Positions 42,834-50,265 of a DNA stretch of 64,000 nucleotides are shown one piece after another. The DNA is from J038 sp036734085. Its GTDB lineage: Bacteria > Chloroflexota > Anaerolineae > Aggregatilineales > Phototrophicaceae. The notes beneath the pieces are model-generated. The model saw nothing but the letters and a program-made list of their open reading frames with translations. It made no database searches and was not told where the DNA came from. The first letter of the stretch is position 1. Every line of letters starts with the position of its first letter. The translations under genes and the position numbers were made by a program. The stretch lies in the NCBI GenBank assembly GCA_036734085.1, contig DAIMZF010000002.1, positions 1 through 64,000 on the forward strand. Reading direction: 5' to 3'.

Positions 42834-42850
42834 CCTGTTCTCTGTTATCT

Positions 42851-42890
42851 AGCCTGTAGGGGAATAGGCATAGCTTTTCCCCTACAGGCT
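42851..42890. terminator. Large inverted repeat between convergent fabI and bioY
   Basis: AGCCTGTAGGGGAA (42851-42864) and TTCCCCTACAGGCT (42877-42890) form a perfect 14-bp stem with a 12-base loop between the stops of fabI and bioY. Neither side has a T-tract, so it is an unusual terminator; it may act as a bidirectional block or an mRNA 3'-end stabiliser. Confidence 0.55.
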
Positions 42891-42909
42891 GAATCAGATG
42901 GAAGATAAA

Positions 42910-43470
42910 TTAAAAATACCGCTTGATCAACGCCCGCCCGGTTTCCGTGAATCCGGCGGCGGCGATGGCCTTCACAATGTCAAAAGCGATGAATGGCGCA
43001 ACACTCCACGCCCACGCCTGTGACCAATCCACATTAAGTGTGACCTTGAGCACGGGCAATCCGAAGGCATATACAATCGCCACACCCACCAACCCGGCGA
43101 TAAAGCGTTGCCAGATACGAGTCGCGCCATGCTCCACCAGATAACCAGCCACAAATGCCGCCGGGATAAAGCCGATGATGTACCCGGCAGTCGCACCCGT
43201 CAGGACGCTCATCCCGCCGGAAGCATCCGCCGCGATAGGTGCGCCGAACGCGATGAGTGCGGTATAGGCAATTTGTGTGATTGCGCCGTCGCGTGCCCCT
43301 AAAATCATCCCGGAGAGCAGGACGATAAAGACCTGCAAAGTATAAGGCGCAGGGCTGTTCAGATAAAACTTAAATTGAGCAGAGAGCGCCGTCAAGCCGA
43401 CGAATAGCGCAATCAACGCCGCCCGTTGTACCCATGCCAGATTACGTGTTTGTGTTAAAGTACGAAACAT
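42910..43470 (-). CDS. bioY: Biotin transporter BioY
   Basis: Substrate-binding S component of an ECF-type biotin importer. The 186 residues contain about six hydrophobic helices and the family features LNSPAPYTLQVFIVLLSGM and GAPIAADASGGMSVLTGATAGYIIGF-type glycine-rich segment. No EcfA or EcfT gene lies in the window; they would be supplied in trans, or it works alone. The ATG is preceded by an AAAGGG that lies within an inverted repeat of the leader (separate entry). Confidence 0.9.
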   Translation of the reverse strand: MFRTLTQTRNLAWVQRAALIALFVGLTALSAQFKFYLNSPAPYTLQVFIVLLSGMILGARDGAITQIAYTALIAFGAPIAADASGGMSVLTGATAGYIIGFIPAAFVAGYLVEHGATRIWQRFIAGLVGVAIVYAFGLPVLKVTLNVDWSQAWAWSVAPFIAFDIVKAIAAAGFTETGRALIKRYF

Positions 43471-43478
43471 AATGAATT

Positions 43479-43518
43479 AAACCCTTTCGTAAAGGTTTGG
43501 CTGTGTGGTCACAGAGCC
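43479..43518 (-). promoter_or_regulatory. Two hairpins in the bioY leader
   Basis: Immediately upstream of the bioY ATG, AAACC and GGTTT arms (43479-43498) pair with TTT/AAA inside and a single bulged C; the AAAGGG translation signal is inside this hairpin on the minus strand. A second hairpin, CTGTG/CACAG with GG/CC flanks (43499-43518), is next to it. The arrangement could control translation or be a repressor site. It does not match the BirA or BioR operator patterns that I know. Confidence 0.35.
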
Positions 43519-43568
43519 ACCAACTTTAAAAATCTTCTATTGATTTAAAACACCGTGTCGGGCATTGG

Positions 43569-43868
43569 TTACGTGCGGTTTTCCGGCAAGGGTTCCACCG
43601 TCACGCGCACCAACTCATACGCGGAGTCGTTGCGTACATCGGGCAAGCCACTGTAACCGGATTTCTCCCGTTCAATCAATGTGACCCGCGTGCCCTTGCC
43701 AATGAGGTCATAACTTGTTACCCATTCGCCGATGTTTTGCACATTGCGGAAGATCGTCAACTTCGATTGGCGATCCATGCGGCGCAGGCGGCGCTTGGCT
43801 TGCATAAAGTTCATCTGGATTAAATCGTTGAGCAGTTTTTCCCGCTCGCGCTCGTTAAGATATGCCAT
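43569..43868 (-). CDS. Small conserved-looking protein of unknown function
   Basis: A 99-residue soluble protein. It starts with a basic helical region (MAYLNEREREKLLNDLIQ, then QAKRRLRRMDRQS) and ends in a compact beta-rich part with YDLIGKGTRVTLIEREK. The helical part could bind nucleic acid; I recognise no family and would not name a function. AAGGAT precedes the ATG. The gene is divergent from xseA and shares the 120-base upstream region with it. Confidence 0.65.
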   Translation of the reverse strand: MAYLNEREREKLLNDLIQMNFMQAKRRLRRMDRQSKLTIFRNVQNIGEWVTSYDLIGKGTRVTLIEREKSGYSGLPDVRNDSAYELVRVTVEPLPENRT

Positions 43869-43953
43869 CGTCTTACTATCCTTACCCCGATGTAACCATA
43901 ATCAACAGGACGGGCATTTTTATCAATTGCCTGCCATCCGCTATTTTAGCGTG

Positions 43954-43959
43954 TATACT
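43954..43959 (+). promoter_or_regulatory. Candidate -10 element for xseA
   Basis: TATACT 30 bases before the chosen ATG of xseA. The -35 side is unclear (TTGCCT at 20 bases). It argues against the TTG start at 43959, which would lie inside the promoter. Confidence 0.35.
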
Positions 43960-43988
43960 TGAGTGTGGAAATAGCAAAAGAGATTCTG

Positions 43989-45236
43989 ATGTTTGATGAC
44001 TTTTTTACACCACAAAGCCTGACGGTTACTCAGCTTACGTCCCACATCGCCAGCTTGTTTGATGAGGACATTGTGCTGAAAGATGCGTGGGTGGCTGGCG
44101 AAATCTCTAACCTGACGCGCGCGAGTTCCGGCCATTGGTACTTCACACTCAAAGACCAGGAAGCGCAATTGCGCTGTGTGATGTGGCGCAGTTCTGCTAC
44201 CCGCCAGCGCTTCACCCCGTCCGACGGCGACGCCGTAGAAGTGCATGGCAAGGTGCAAATCTACTCTCCGCGTGGGGAATATCAGCTTTACGCTGATGTC
44301 ATCCGCCCGGTAGGGGTGGGGGATTTATACCAGCAGTTCGAGCGCCTTAAAGTCAGGCTAGAGGCCGATGGGCTGTTCGACGCTGACCGCAAACGCGAGA
44401 CTCCGCTTTTACCCCTCAAAATTGGTATCGTCACTTCGCCGACTGCCGCCGCTTTTCAGGATGTTTTAAATATATTGCATCGCCGCTTCCCGTTGGCGGA
44501 GGTCATACTCAGCCCGACGATGGTGCAGGGGACAGAAGCCCCCCCGCAGATTATCCGGGCATTAGAGCGCCTGAACGATTACGGCGATTTAGATGTGATT
44601 TTACTGTGTCGGGGTGGCGGCAGTATCGAGGATTTGTGGGCGTTTAATGATGAAGGGGTGGCGCGGGCAGTGGCCGCCAGTCGCATCCCGGTGATTACCG
44701 GCGTTGGGCACGAGACAGACTTCACGATTGTGGATTTTGTGAGTGATTTACGCGCTCCCACACCGTCTGCGGCGGCAGAATTGGCGACGCCGGATATTGA
44801 AGAATTACGTCAAACGCTGGATGACCACGCCGCGCTGATTGCCGCGCTGATGGATGACCGCATCGCCGCATCGCGCCGAGATTTAGAGGTCGCCTTGCGC
44901 GGCTTACGCTATGGCTCACCGGAGGGTGTCATCCGCACGAACCGCCAACGCATGGATGATTTAAACGGGCGGCTAGTTCGGGCACAACGCGGACGCATTA
45001 CGCTATTACGAGAGCGATTAGCGGCACGCGCAAGTGCGCTCATCGTAGCCGACCCCAAAGCGATTTTATCGCGGGGGTACGCCATCGTGACGCGCACCAC
45101 AGATGGCAGGCGCGTGTTGACGGGGGCAGACGCGCCACCCGGTACAGCAATTACACTTCAGCTTGCGGATGATGAATTGAAGGCACGAGTAGAGGATAAA
45201 GACCAGCATGAGCGATACCAACGCAAACTCTTTTAA
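43989..45236 (+). CDS. xseA: Exodeoxyribonuclease VII large subunit
   Basis: Catalytic subunit of exonuclease VII, which degrades single-stranded DNA from either end. An N-terminal OB fold (about 5-105; WVAGEISNLTRASSGHWYFTLKD is the typical start) precedes the exonuclease domain with TSPTAAAFQDVLN, RGGGSIEDLWAFNDE and GVGHETDFTI. I chose ATG 43989 (415 residues): the TTG at 43959 has no ribosome-binding site and overlaps a TATACT at 43954-43959, a probable -10. The xseB gene overlaps its 3' end. Confidence 0.92.
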   Translation: MFDDFFTPQSLTVTQLTSHIASLFDEDIVLKDAWVAGEISNLTRASSGHWYFTLKDQEAQLRCVMWRSSATRQRFTPSDGDAVEVHGKVQIYSPRGEYQLYADVIRPVGVGDLYQQFERLKVRLEADGLFDADRKRETPLLPLKIGIVTSPTAAAFQDVLNILHRRFPLAEVILSPTMVQGTEAPPQIIRALERLNDYGDLDVILLCRGGGSIEDLWAFNDEGVARAVAASRIPVITGVGHETDFTIVDFVSDLRAPTPSAAAELATPDIEELRQTLDDHAALIAALMDDRIAASRRDLEVALRGLRYGSPEGVIRTNRQRMDDLNGRLVRAQRGRITLLRERLAARASALIVADPKAILSRGYAIVTRTTDGRRVLTGADAPPGTAITLQLADDELKARVEDKDQHERYQRKLF

Positions 45237-45438
45237 TGGCGTATCATTCGAGGAAGCCCACACGGAACTGGAGCGTATTGTAACGCGGCTGGAATCCGGT
45301 GAGTTATCATTGGAAGAATCGGTCAAATTATTTGAGCGCGGGCGTAAGTTGGCGGTGTATTGTCAATCCGTGTTAGATGCGGCGGAATTGCGCGTTAACC
45401 AGATTGCGGATGATGGAAGTGTGTCACCGTTACGTTAA
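45208..45438 (+). CDS. xseB: Exodeoxyribonuclease VII small subunit
   Basis: Small subunit of exonuclease VII, of which several copies bind the large subunit. The 76 residues follow the family closely: FEEAHTELERIVTRLESGELSLEESVKLFERG, the two-helix XseB hairpin. It overlaps the end of xseA by 29 bases in a different frame, which is typical for this pair and implies coupled translation. GAGGA lies upstream. Its stop overlaps the stop of the convergent murJ by four bases. Confidence 0.93.
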   Translation: MSDTNANSFNGVSFEEAHTELERIVTRLESGELSLEESVKLFERGRKLAVYCQSVLDAAELRVNQIADDGSVSPLR

Positions 45439-47039
45439 CCGCGCCGCAGTCGCCGCGTGATGATGCTCACTTCATCCATGCGGAGTAAGACCGCTAGCAC
45501 GAAGAAGCACATCACACCCACGCTTGCACCCAAAAATAGAATCACCATCTGCGGGGCGTTAGCTAACGCGGATGCCAACACCCACACGGCCAACCCCATG
45601 CCGCCTGCCGCCAGCAATCCACGCTGAATTGTGGCGAAAATCTGTTTATCGCCTAAATCCCCAATCCGCCGCCGCAATAGCCACCACAGCACGCCCGCCT
45701 CAATTAAAGTGGTCAGGCTATTAGCAAGTGCCAGACCTGCGAACGGCCCACGCACAAGCGAACCGGGCACGCCAATAAATTGGATAAAAACGATGCTCAA
45801 GATAATATTGCCGATAATCGCGCCGATGCCAATTTTTACCGGCGTCCACGTATCTGCTAGCGCGTAAAAAGCACGCGAGAGAAGCTCTAACAAGCCGTGC
45901 CCGGCCATGCCTAGCGCGAAGAAAGCCAGCGCCCATGCTGTTGCCTGCGTGCTTTCGCGTGTCCATTCGCCGCGCTCAAAAATTGCCACCAGTGGCTCGC
46001 CCAGGAGGATAAGCCCAACACTCGCCGGAATCCCTAAAAATAGTACGCCCCGCATTGCGGAAGATAACCGCGCTTTGTAGCCCTCCATGTCCCCCTCAGC
46101 CACGAGTGCGCTTAAAGTCGGGAATACCGACGTTCCTACACTCTGCGCTAGGATGCCCAGAATAAAGAACGCTAAAAACCACGCGACCTGTAGCGCGGTC
46201 TGGCTACCTGTCACCATCGTAGAGGCGAAAGCGACATTAACGATAAAATTAATCTGTACGACAGCCAGTCCCAACACACGTGGGAGCATCAGCGCGAGGA
46301 CTTCGCGTGTGCCTTCAATACGCCAATTGAGGTTAAAACGCAGGCGTGCGCGTATCTTATAAAGCCCGGGCACTTGCACCAGCAAATGCAACGTTGCACC
46401 CAATATCGCGCCATAAGCCAGGCCGTACACGTTTGCGCTAGGGCCGCCTTCTGTCAAACTAAGTGGCTCTAGCATCCGTGTGATGACTAACGCGCCAAAA
46501 ATCTGCCCCAGGTTGTACATGCTGGCCGCTAACGCCGGGAATAAAAAGTTCTGATGGGCGTTGAGGATGCCCATAGACAGGCCACTGGCGGCGAAAATCA
46601 CGGTTGTTAGTAACAAGATGCGTGTCAGGTCAACGGTTAGGGCTTGTTCGGCGGCAGTCCTGCCGGGCACGAGGATAATAGGCACGATGACCGGTGCAAA
46701 TATCGCCAGAATAAGTGCCATCAATCCTGCCGCCAATGTGGAGAGTGTCATCACGCTACTGGCGAGCTTCCAGGCGTGGGACTGGCTTTCCGGCTTAAGG
46801 TAACGCGCAAATACAGGCACAAAGGACGAGCCAAGCGCCCCGCCTGCCACCACCACGAAAAGCAATTCCGGGATGCGTTGCGCGGCGTAGAAGGCGTCTA
46901 ACTCCGCACTGGTGCCGAACATCGCGCTAAATGCGCCCGTTCGTACAAGCCCCAATAGGCCACTTGCCAAAAAGCCGAAGGAGACAACGACGGCGGCGCG
47001 TAAAATCTGTCTGTTAGTCAGTGCGCGTGAATTACTCAT
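45435..47039 (-). CDS. murJ: Lipid II flippase MurJ
   Basis: Flips the peptidoglycan precursor lipid II across the cytoplasmic membrane; a MOP-superfamily MATE-like protein. The 534 residues have about 14 hydrophobic segments and the MurJ pattern (for example FGTSAELDAFYAAQRIPELLFVVVAGGALGSSFVPVF at the start of the second helix and VFPTLSALVAEGDMEGYK). MurJ is an integral member of peptidoglycan synthesis, so the organism has a cell wall. Its ATG follows the YgjP-like gene stop by a few bases. Confidence 0.9.
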   Translation of the reverse strand: MSNSRALTNRQILRAAVVVSFGFLASGLLGLVRTGAFSAMFGTSAELDAFYAAQRIPELLFVVVAGGALGSSFVPVFARYLKPESQSHAWKLASSVMTLSTLAAGLMALILAIFAPVIVPIILVPGRTAAEQALTVDLTRILLLTTVIFAASGLSMGILNAHQNFLFPALAASMYNLGQIFGALVITRMLEPLSLTEGGPSANVYGLAYGAILGATLHLLVQVPGLYKIRARLRFNLNWRIEGTREVLALMLPRVLGLAVVQINFIVNVAFASTMVTGSQTALQVAWFLAFFILGILAQSVGTSVFPTLSALVAEGDMEGYKARLSSAMRGVLFLGIPASVGLILLGEPLVAIFERGEWTRESTQATAWALAFFALGMAGHGLLELLSRAFYALADTWTPVKIGIGAIIGNIILSIVFIQFIGVPGSLVRGPFAGLALANSLTTLIEAGVLWWLLRRRIGDLGDKQIFATIQRGLLAAGGMGLAVWVLASALANAPQMVILFLGASVGVMCFFVLAVLLRMDEVSIITRRLRRG

Positions 47040-47045
47040 CGGGGG

Positions 47046-47555
47046 TCACCATACTTTATATGTGTCGAGTTCACGCTCACGTTTGGCATAGTCCGGCAGG
47101 TATTCCGCCAATTGAGTCCAAAACGCCGCGCTATGGTTAAAAACAATCATGTGGACAAGTTCATGCACCACAACATATTCCGCCAGATGCACGGGGACAT
47201 AAAATAGCGCCGTATTCAGCGTGATGTTGCCCTTGCTGGAACAAGACCCCCATTTGCGCGTCATGGCGCGGAACTGCACACGCTGGGGCTGTACGCCGAT
47301 TTTAAGCGCCCATGCCTCAACCCATGCGCGGAGTGTGCATTCATCGGATAGCGGCTTTTTGGGTATAGGGGGCGCGACAGCTTCCAGCTTTTTTAGGGCT
47401 TGCCGCAAAAACTTCTTCACCTGCGGATGATCAACCGGGAGCCAATGCGGTAGACGCAGAACGGGTTTTCCGGCAGGGCTTAACGAGAGCGTCATGGATT
47501 TTCTGTTTTGCCGTTTAACTTGCACCTGTGGGAATTGAGGGTGAAATTCCGGCAT
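47046..47555 (-). CDS. YgjP-like metallopeptidase domain protein
   Basis: A 169-residue member of the COG1451/DUF45 (YgjP) group. The zinc-binding motif HELVHMIVFNHS gives HExxH plus a third histidine (His of FNHS). The N-terminal half has the characteristic RKSMTLSLSPAGKPVLRLP and an arginine/tryptophan-rich RAMTRKWGSCSS motif. The precise activity is unknown; members are thought to be metallopeptidases. It follows the DUF402 gene by two bases and leads to murJ. Confidence 0.85.
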   Translation of the reverse strand: MPEFHPQFPQVQVKRQNRKSMTLSLSPAGKPVLRLPHWLPVDHPQVKKFLRQALKKLEAVAPPIPKKPLSDECTLRAWVEAWALKIGVQPQRVQFRAMTRKWGSCSSKGNITLNTALFYVPVHLAEYVVVHELVHMIVFNHSAAFWTQLAEYLPDYAKRERELDTYKVW

Positions 47556-47557
47556 GG

Positions 47558-48034
47558 TTAACGGGTCACTCTATCAAACGGAATGAGGTTAAACTTAATC
47601 GCTACGCGGATGTTGGCGAGGGCGGCTTCTACCCCTGCTTGTTCCTCATGGCTTAAGTCGAGCGCGTTATAGTCATCTTCGTCTAATAGATGCAAACTGC
47701 CATCCGGCATGACGACAACATCCAACGCTAAGTCATCGGCGGCGATAGCCTCCGTGCTGATTTCCGCCGGGCGTGTTATGTTGCAGTACCAGCCTTTAAT
47801 CGTGTTAGTATCCCCATCATGGACGCGGAAAACGTTATAGTAGCGGTCTGTATAGAACCATTCCACCATGCGATCACCGATGTTAAACGTAAAAAAGCCG
47901 ATGTCCACACTTTCACGGCTGAACCATGCTTCTACACACATCGAGGTGTCATCACGACTGAGGACTTTAGCGGGATAGTTGAGGATAGGCTGGCTGTTAT
48001 AGTCGCGCTTGATGACGGTGATCACTTCGCTCAT
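47558..48034 (-). CDS. DUF402 protein
   Basis: A 158-residue soluble protein of the DUF402 family, a beta-barrel fold of the FomD / nucleotide-phosphatase-like type. Signs are the GWYCNITRPAEISTEAIAADDLALDVVV stretch (seen as GWYCNIT and ADDLALDVVVMPDG) and the C-terminal LDEDDYNAL acidic run with EEQAGVEAALANI. Some DUF402 proteins hydrolyse nucleotides or nucleotide conjugates. The start overlaps the stop of the thiamine pyrophosphokinase gene (TGATG), so the two are coupled. Confidence 0.82.
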   Translation of the reverse strand: MSEVITVIKRDYNSQPILNYPAKVLSRDDTSMCVEAWFSRESVDIGFFTFNIGDRMVEWFYTDRYYNVFRVHDGDTNTIKGWYCNITRPAEISTEAIAADDLALDVVVMPDGSLHLLDEDDYNALDLSHEEQAGVEAALANIRVAIKFNLIPFDRVTR

Positions 48035-48687
48035 CAGGCGCGGCCTTTCGTGTGGATGACTAACAAAACGCCTTCCTCCGTGCTGACGGTTGCTTGCGCT
48101 TGTGTGAGTACGTTACTAATGCCGCGTGCCGGGCCAAAGGCTAATGTTTCCCCGTGTAGCGGATAGTATAAGCCCTGTGTGCGGATGCCATGCACAGCAC
48201 CCCCTAATGGAATTAAGGAAATTGTATCCCCTTCATCACCCCGTACGGTATGTGTGCCAGGATGCACCAACCATACCGCCTGATTTCCGGCGAGTAGGCG
48301 TACATCACACCCTTCTAACTCCGGCAAGGCCAGCAGATACATATTGCCAATCGTTTGATCCAGGCGATTGCCTGCCCCGCCGATAATGCGTATCCAATCT
48401 GCGCCGCGCTCACGGGCTAACTTCAAGGCCAGTTCCAGGTCGGTGTAATCTTTTTCCGGCGGGAAGTTGATAAACTCGGTATCATCGGCGTGGAGTTCTG
48501 CCTGTTCCTCTGCGCTTAATGAATCAAAATCACCGACGACAGTCTGCACCCGCCAACCATAATAGGTGGCTACCCGTGCGCCGCCGTCTGCCGCGATAAC
48601 GTGAGGGGCGGAAGCCTTGCGGAGCGCATCGCGCACCATTGAGCCGTCGTAAACGTCTCCATTTGCAAAGATAAGGGCCTGTGACAT
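48034..48687 (-). CDS. thiN: Thiamine pyrophosphokinase
   Basis: Converts thiamine and ATP to thiamine diphosphate and AMP. The 217 residues carry the family motifs DGGARVATYYGWRVQ, VVGDFDSLS (Mg and pyrophosphate-binding) and GGAGNRLDQTIGN, and a C-terminal beta-sandwich typical of thiamine binding. The presence of this salvage step fits thiamine uptake or recycling. It has an ATG start after the hydrolase gene and its stop overlaps the DUF402 start. Confidence 0.9.
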   Translation of the reverse strand: MSQALIFANGDVYDGSMVRDALRKASAPHVIAADGGARVATYYGWRVQTVVGDFDSLSAEEQAELHADDTEFINFPPEKDYTDLELALKLARERGADWIRIIGGAGNRLDQTIGNMYLLALPELEGCDVRLLAGNQAVWLVHPGTHTVRGDEGDTISLIPLGGAVHGIRTQGLYYPLHGETLAFGPARGISNVLTQAQATVSTEEGVLLVIHTKGRA

Positions 48688-48699
48688 GGGCGATAAATT

Positions 48700-49851
48700 C
48701 TAGCGGGAGCGCCGCCGCCAGCGTTCTTTAAGTTCAATTTTGCTGATGTCGGGTAATTCCAGGAACATCCCTACCAACCTCTGGAATGTATCATGCTCCA
48801 ACATCGGGAAGTGACGCACACCCGCCAATGGCACAGGCAACAGTTTGTCTTCTTTGTCTTCCGTGATGTAATTCCAGATGGCTTCTTGCGGGGACGGAAT
48901 CACCGGGTCTTGGTCGCCGTGTAGCACAACGACTGGCATTGCTAACCCCCGCAGGGTGTCCAGCGTATATCCTGCATCAAAATCCTGCGCGGCATATTCC
49001 AGCACTTTGGAGTCACTCTTGGCGACATCCTGCTGAAGTTTTTCGTATTCCGGGTCGGACTTTTTAAAGCAATTGCCTAGCAGGGCTTCCATATCATTAG
49101 ACAGCACCGCCTTAAGCGGGTTATGGCCGTTGCTCTTGGGGGTGGGTGCGTCTTCCGGTGCTGGCTGTGGCAGGGTAGGTGCAGGGATGCTGATAGACGC
49201 AGGCTGGTTTTCTGCCGCTTTGCGTTGCTCGGCTAAAAAAGCCGCCGCCCGCCGCAGGGCGTCCCGGTCAATTGTGCTGGGGTTGCGTAGGGTCTCGCGC
49301 AGGGCGCTAGGCAATGTCTTATCATCATCCGCGATGACTTGTAAGTCCGCCTCTTTTTTGCGGCGGTTATCCATCCCGGCGGGGATTGTCTTCTCTACCG
49401 CTGTGTTGACCACTGGCGCGGCGGTGGCATTGGTCAGGTAAACCTGTTTACCCGGCGGGATGCGATTCTCTAAATCACCGGGATCAAACAATGGCACACT
49501 GACAAGCAACATTCGGGCGACGCGATCGGGGTATTGACGGGCGAATTCTATTGCCACCTGCGCGCCATAACCATGTGCCAGTACCGCGACTTTGGGGATG
49601 CCTAACTGCTCCATAAATTCATCCAGCAAGCGCACCTGAGACTTCAGCGCGTACTTTTGTGGGTTCTTGCCGGAATCCCCATAGCCGAACAAATCGAGCG
49701 CGTACACGCGATATTTTAGCTGAAGCTGGCGCATTGTGGGAATCCAATAGCGCCAGGAGCCAATCCAGCCATGTAATAAAACGACCGGGCGTCCGCCGCG
49801 TCCTAATACTTCGTAATGAACCAAGTCTCCGTCTACAGTGATGGCACTCAT
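48700..49851 (-). CDS. Alpha/beta-hydrolase-fold protein lacking the nucleophile serine
   Basis: A 383-residue alpha/beta-hydrolase fold protein. The core is clear: LLHGWIGSWRYW (oxyanion region), an elbow reading LAHGYGAQ where GHSMGG is expected, HGDQDP for the acid, and GVRHFPM for the histidine (His347). Gly94 takes the place of the nucleophile serine, so it is probably not a serine hydrolase. It has a large insert (about 128-290) rich in Lys, Asp and Pro. It is paralogous to the hydrolase at 61637-62425 over the first 120 and last 60 residues. It lies after the receiver gene. Confidence 0.8.
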   Translation of the reverse strand: MSAITVDGDLVHYEVLGRGGRPVVLLHGWIGSWRYWIPTMRQLQLKYRVYALDLFGYGDSGKNPQKYALKSQVRLLDEFMEQLGIPKVAVLAHGYGAQVAIEFARQYPDRVARMLLVSVPLFDPGDLENRIPPGKQVYLTNATAAPVVNTAVEKTIPAGMDNRRKKEADLQVIADDDKTLPSALRETLRNPSTIDRDALRRAAAFLAEQRKAAENQPASISIPAPTLPQPAPEDAPTPKSNGHNPLKAVLSNDMEALLGNCFKKSDPEYEKLQQDVAKSDSKVLEYAAQDFDAGYTLDTLRGLAMPVVVLHGDQDPVIPSPQEAIWNYITEDKEDKLLPVPLAGVRHFPMLEHDTFQRLVGMFLELPDISKIELKERWRRRSR

Positions 49852-49882
49852 GAAACTTTATTTTCCCCATTTATGGCAATCA

Positions 49883-50260
49883 TCATAACGCGCCGATTTG
49901 CCCTAGAATTTCATTAACACGCTGGGTCAATTCATCGGGCGCGAAGGGCTTGAGTAAGTAAGCATAGGCCCCAACCTCTGCGCCTTTTTCGATTTCTTCG
50001 TCCTGGCCTTTGGCCGTTAAAAACACGACAGGCACATCTTTTAAATGCTCAATGGCTTTGATGCGTCTGCACGCTTCGTAGCCTGTTAGTTTGGGCATTC
50101 GCACATCCATCATAATCAAATCAGGTGTGACTTCCTGTGCTTTTTCTACCGCTTCTTCGCCATTGGCCGCCAACGTGACCTGATGCCCGGCAAAGGTCAG
50201 CATGATGTTGATGAGTTCGCGGATGTCGCGCTCGTCTTCCGCAATGAGGATATGTGCCAT
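49883..50260 (-). CDS. Stand-alone response-regulator receiver
   Basis: A 125-residue CheY-type receiver without output domain. The acidic pocket is EDE (8-10) with phosphoacceptor Asp52 (MMDVRMP), followed by Thr-Ala-Lys (FLTAKG). It starts five bases after the stop of the giant histidine kinase, so it is the probable phosphate recipient or a shuttle to another protein. No DNA-binding domain, so it must act by protein-protein contact. Confidence 0.92.
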   Translation of the reverse strand: MAHILIAEDERDIRELINIMLTFAGHQVTLAANGEEAVEKAQEVTPDLIMMDVRMPKLTGYEACRRIKAIEHLKDVPVVFLTAKGQDEEIEKGAEVGAYAYLLKPFAPDELTQRVNEILGQIGAL

Positions 50261-50265
50261 GATGT

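Noticed and set aside
43471..43568. A thiamine or other named riboswitch upstream of bioY
   Set aside because: Two hairpins are seen but none of the conserved cores of riboswitches known to me, such as THI-box CUGAGA, is present.
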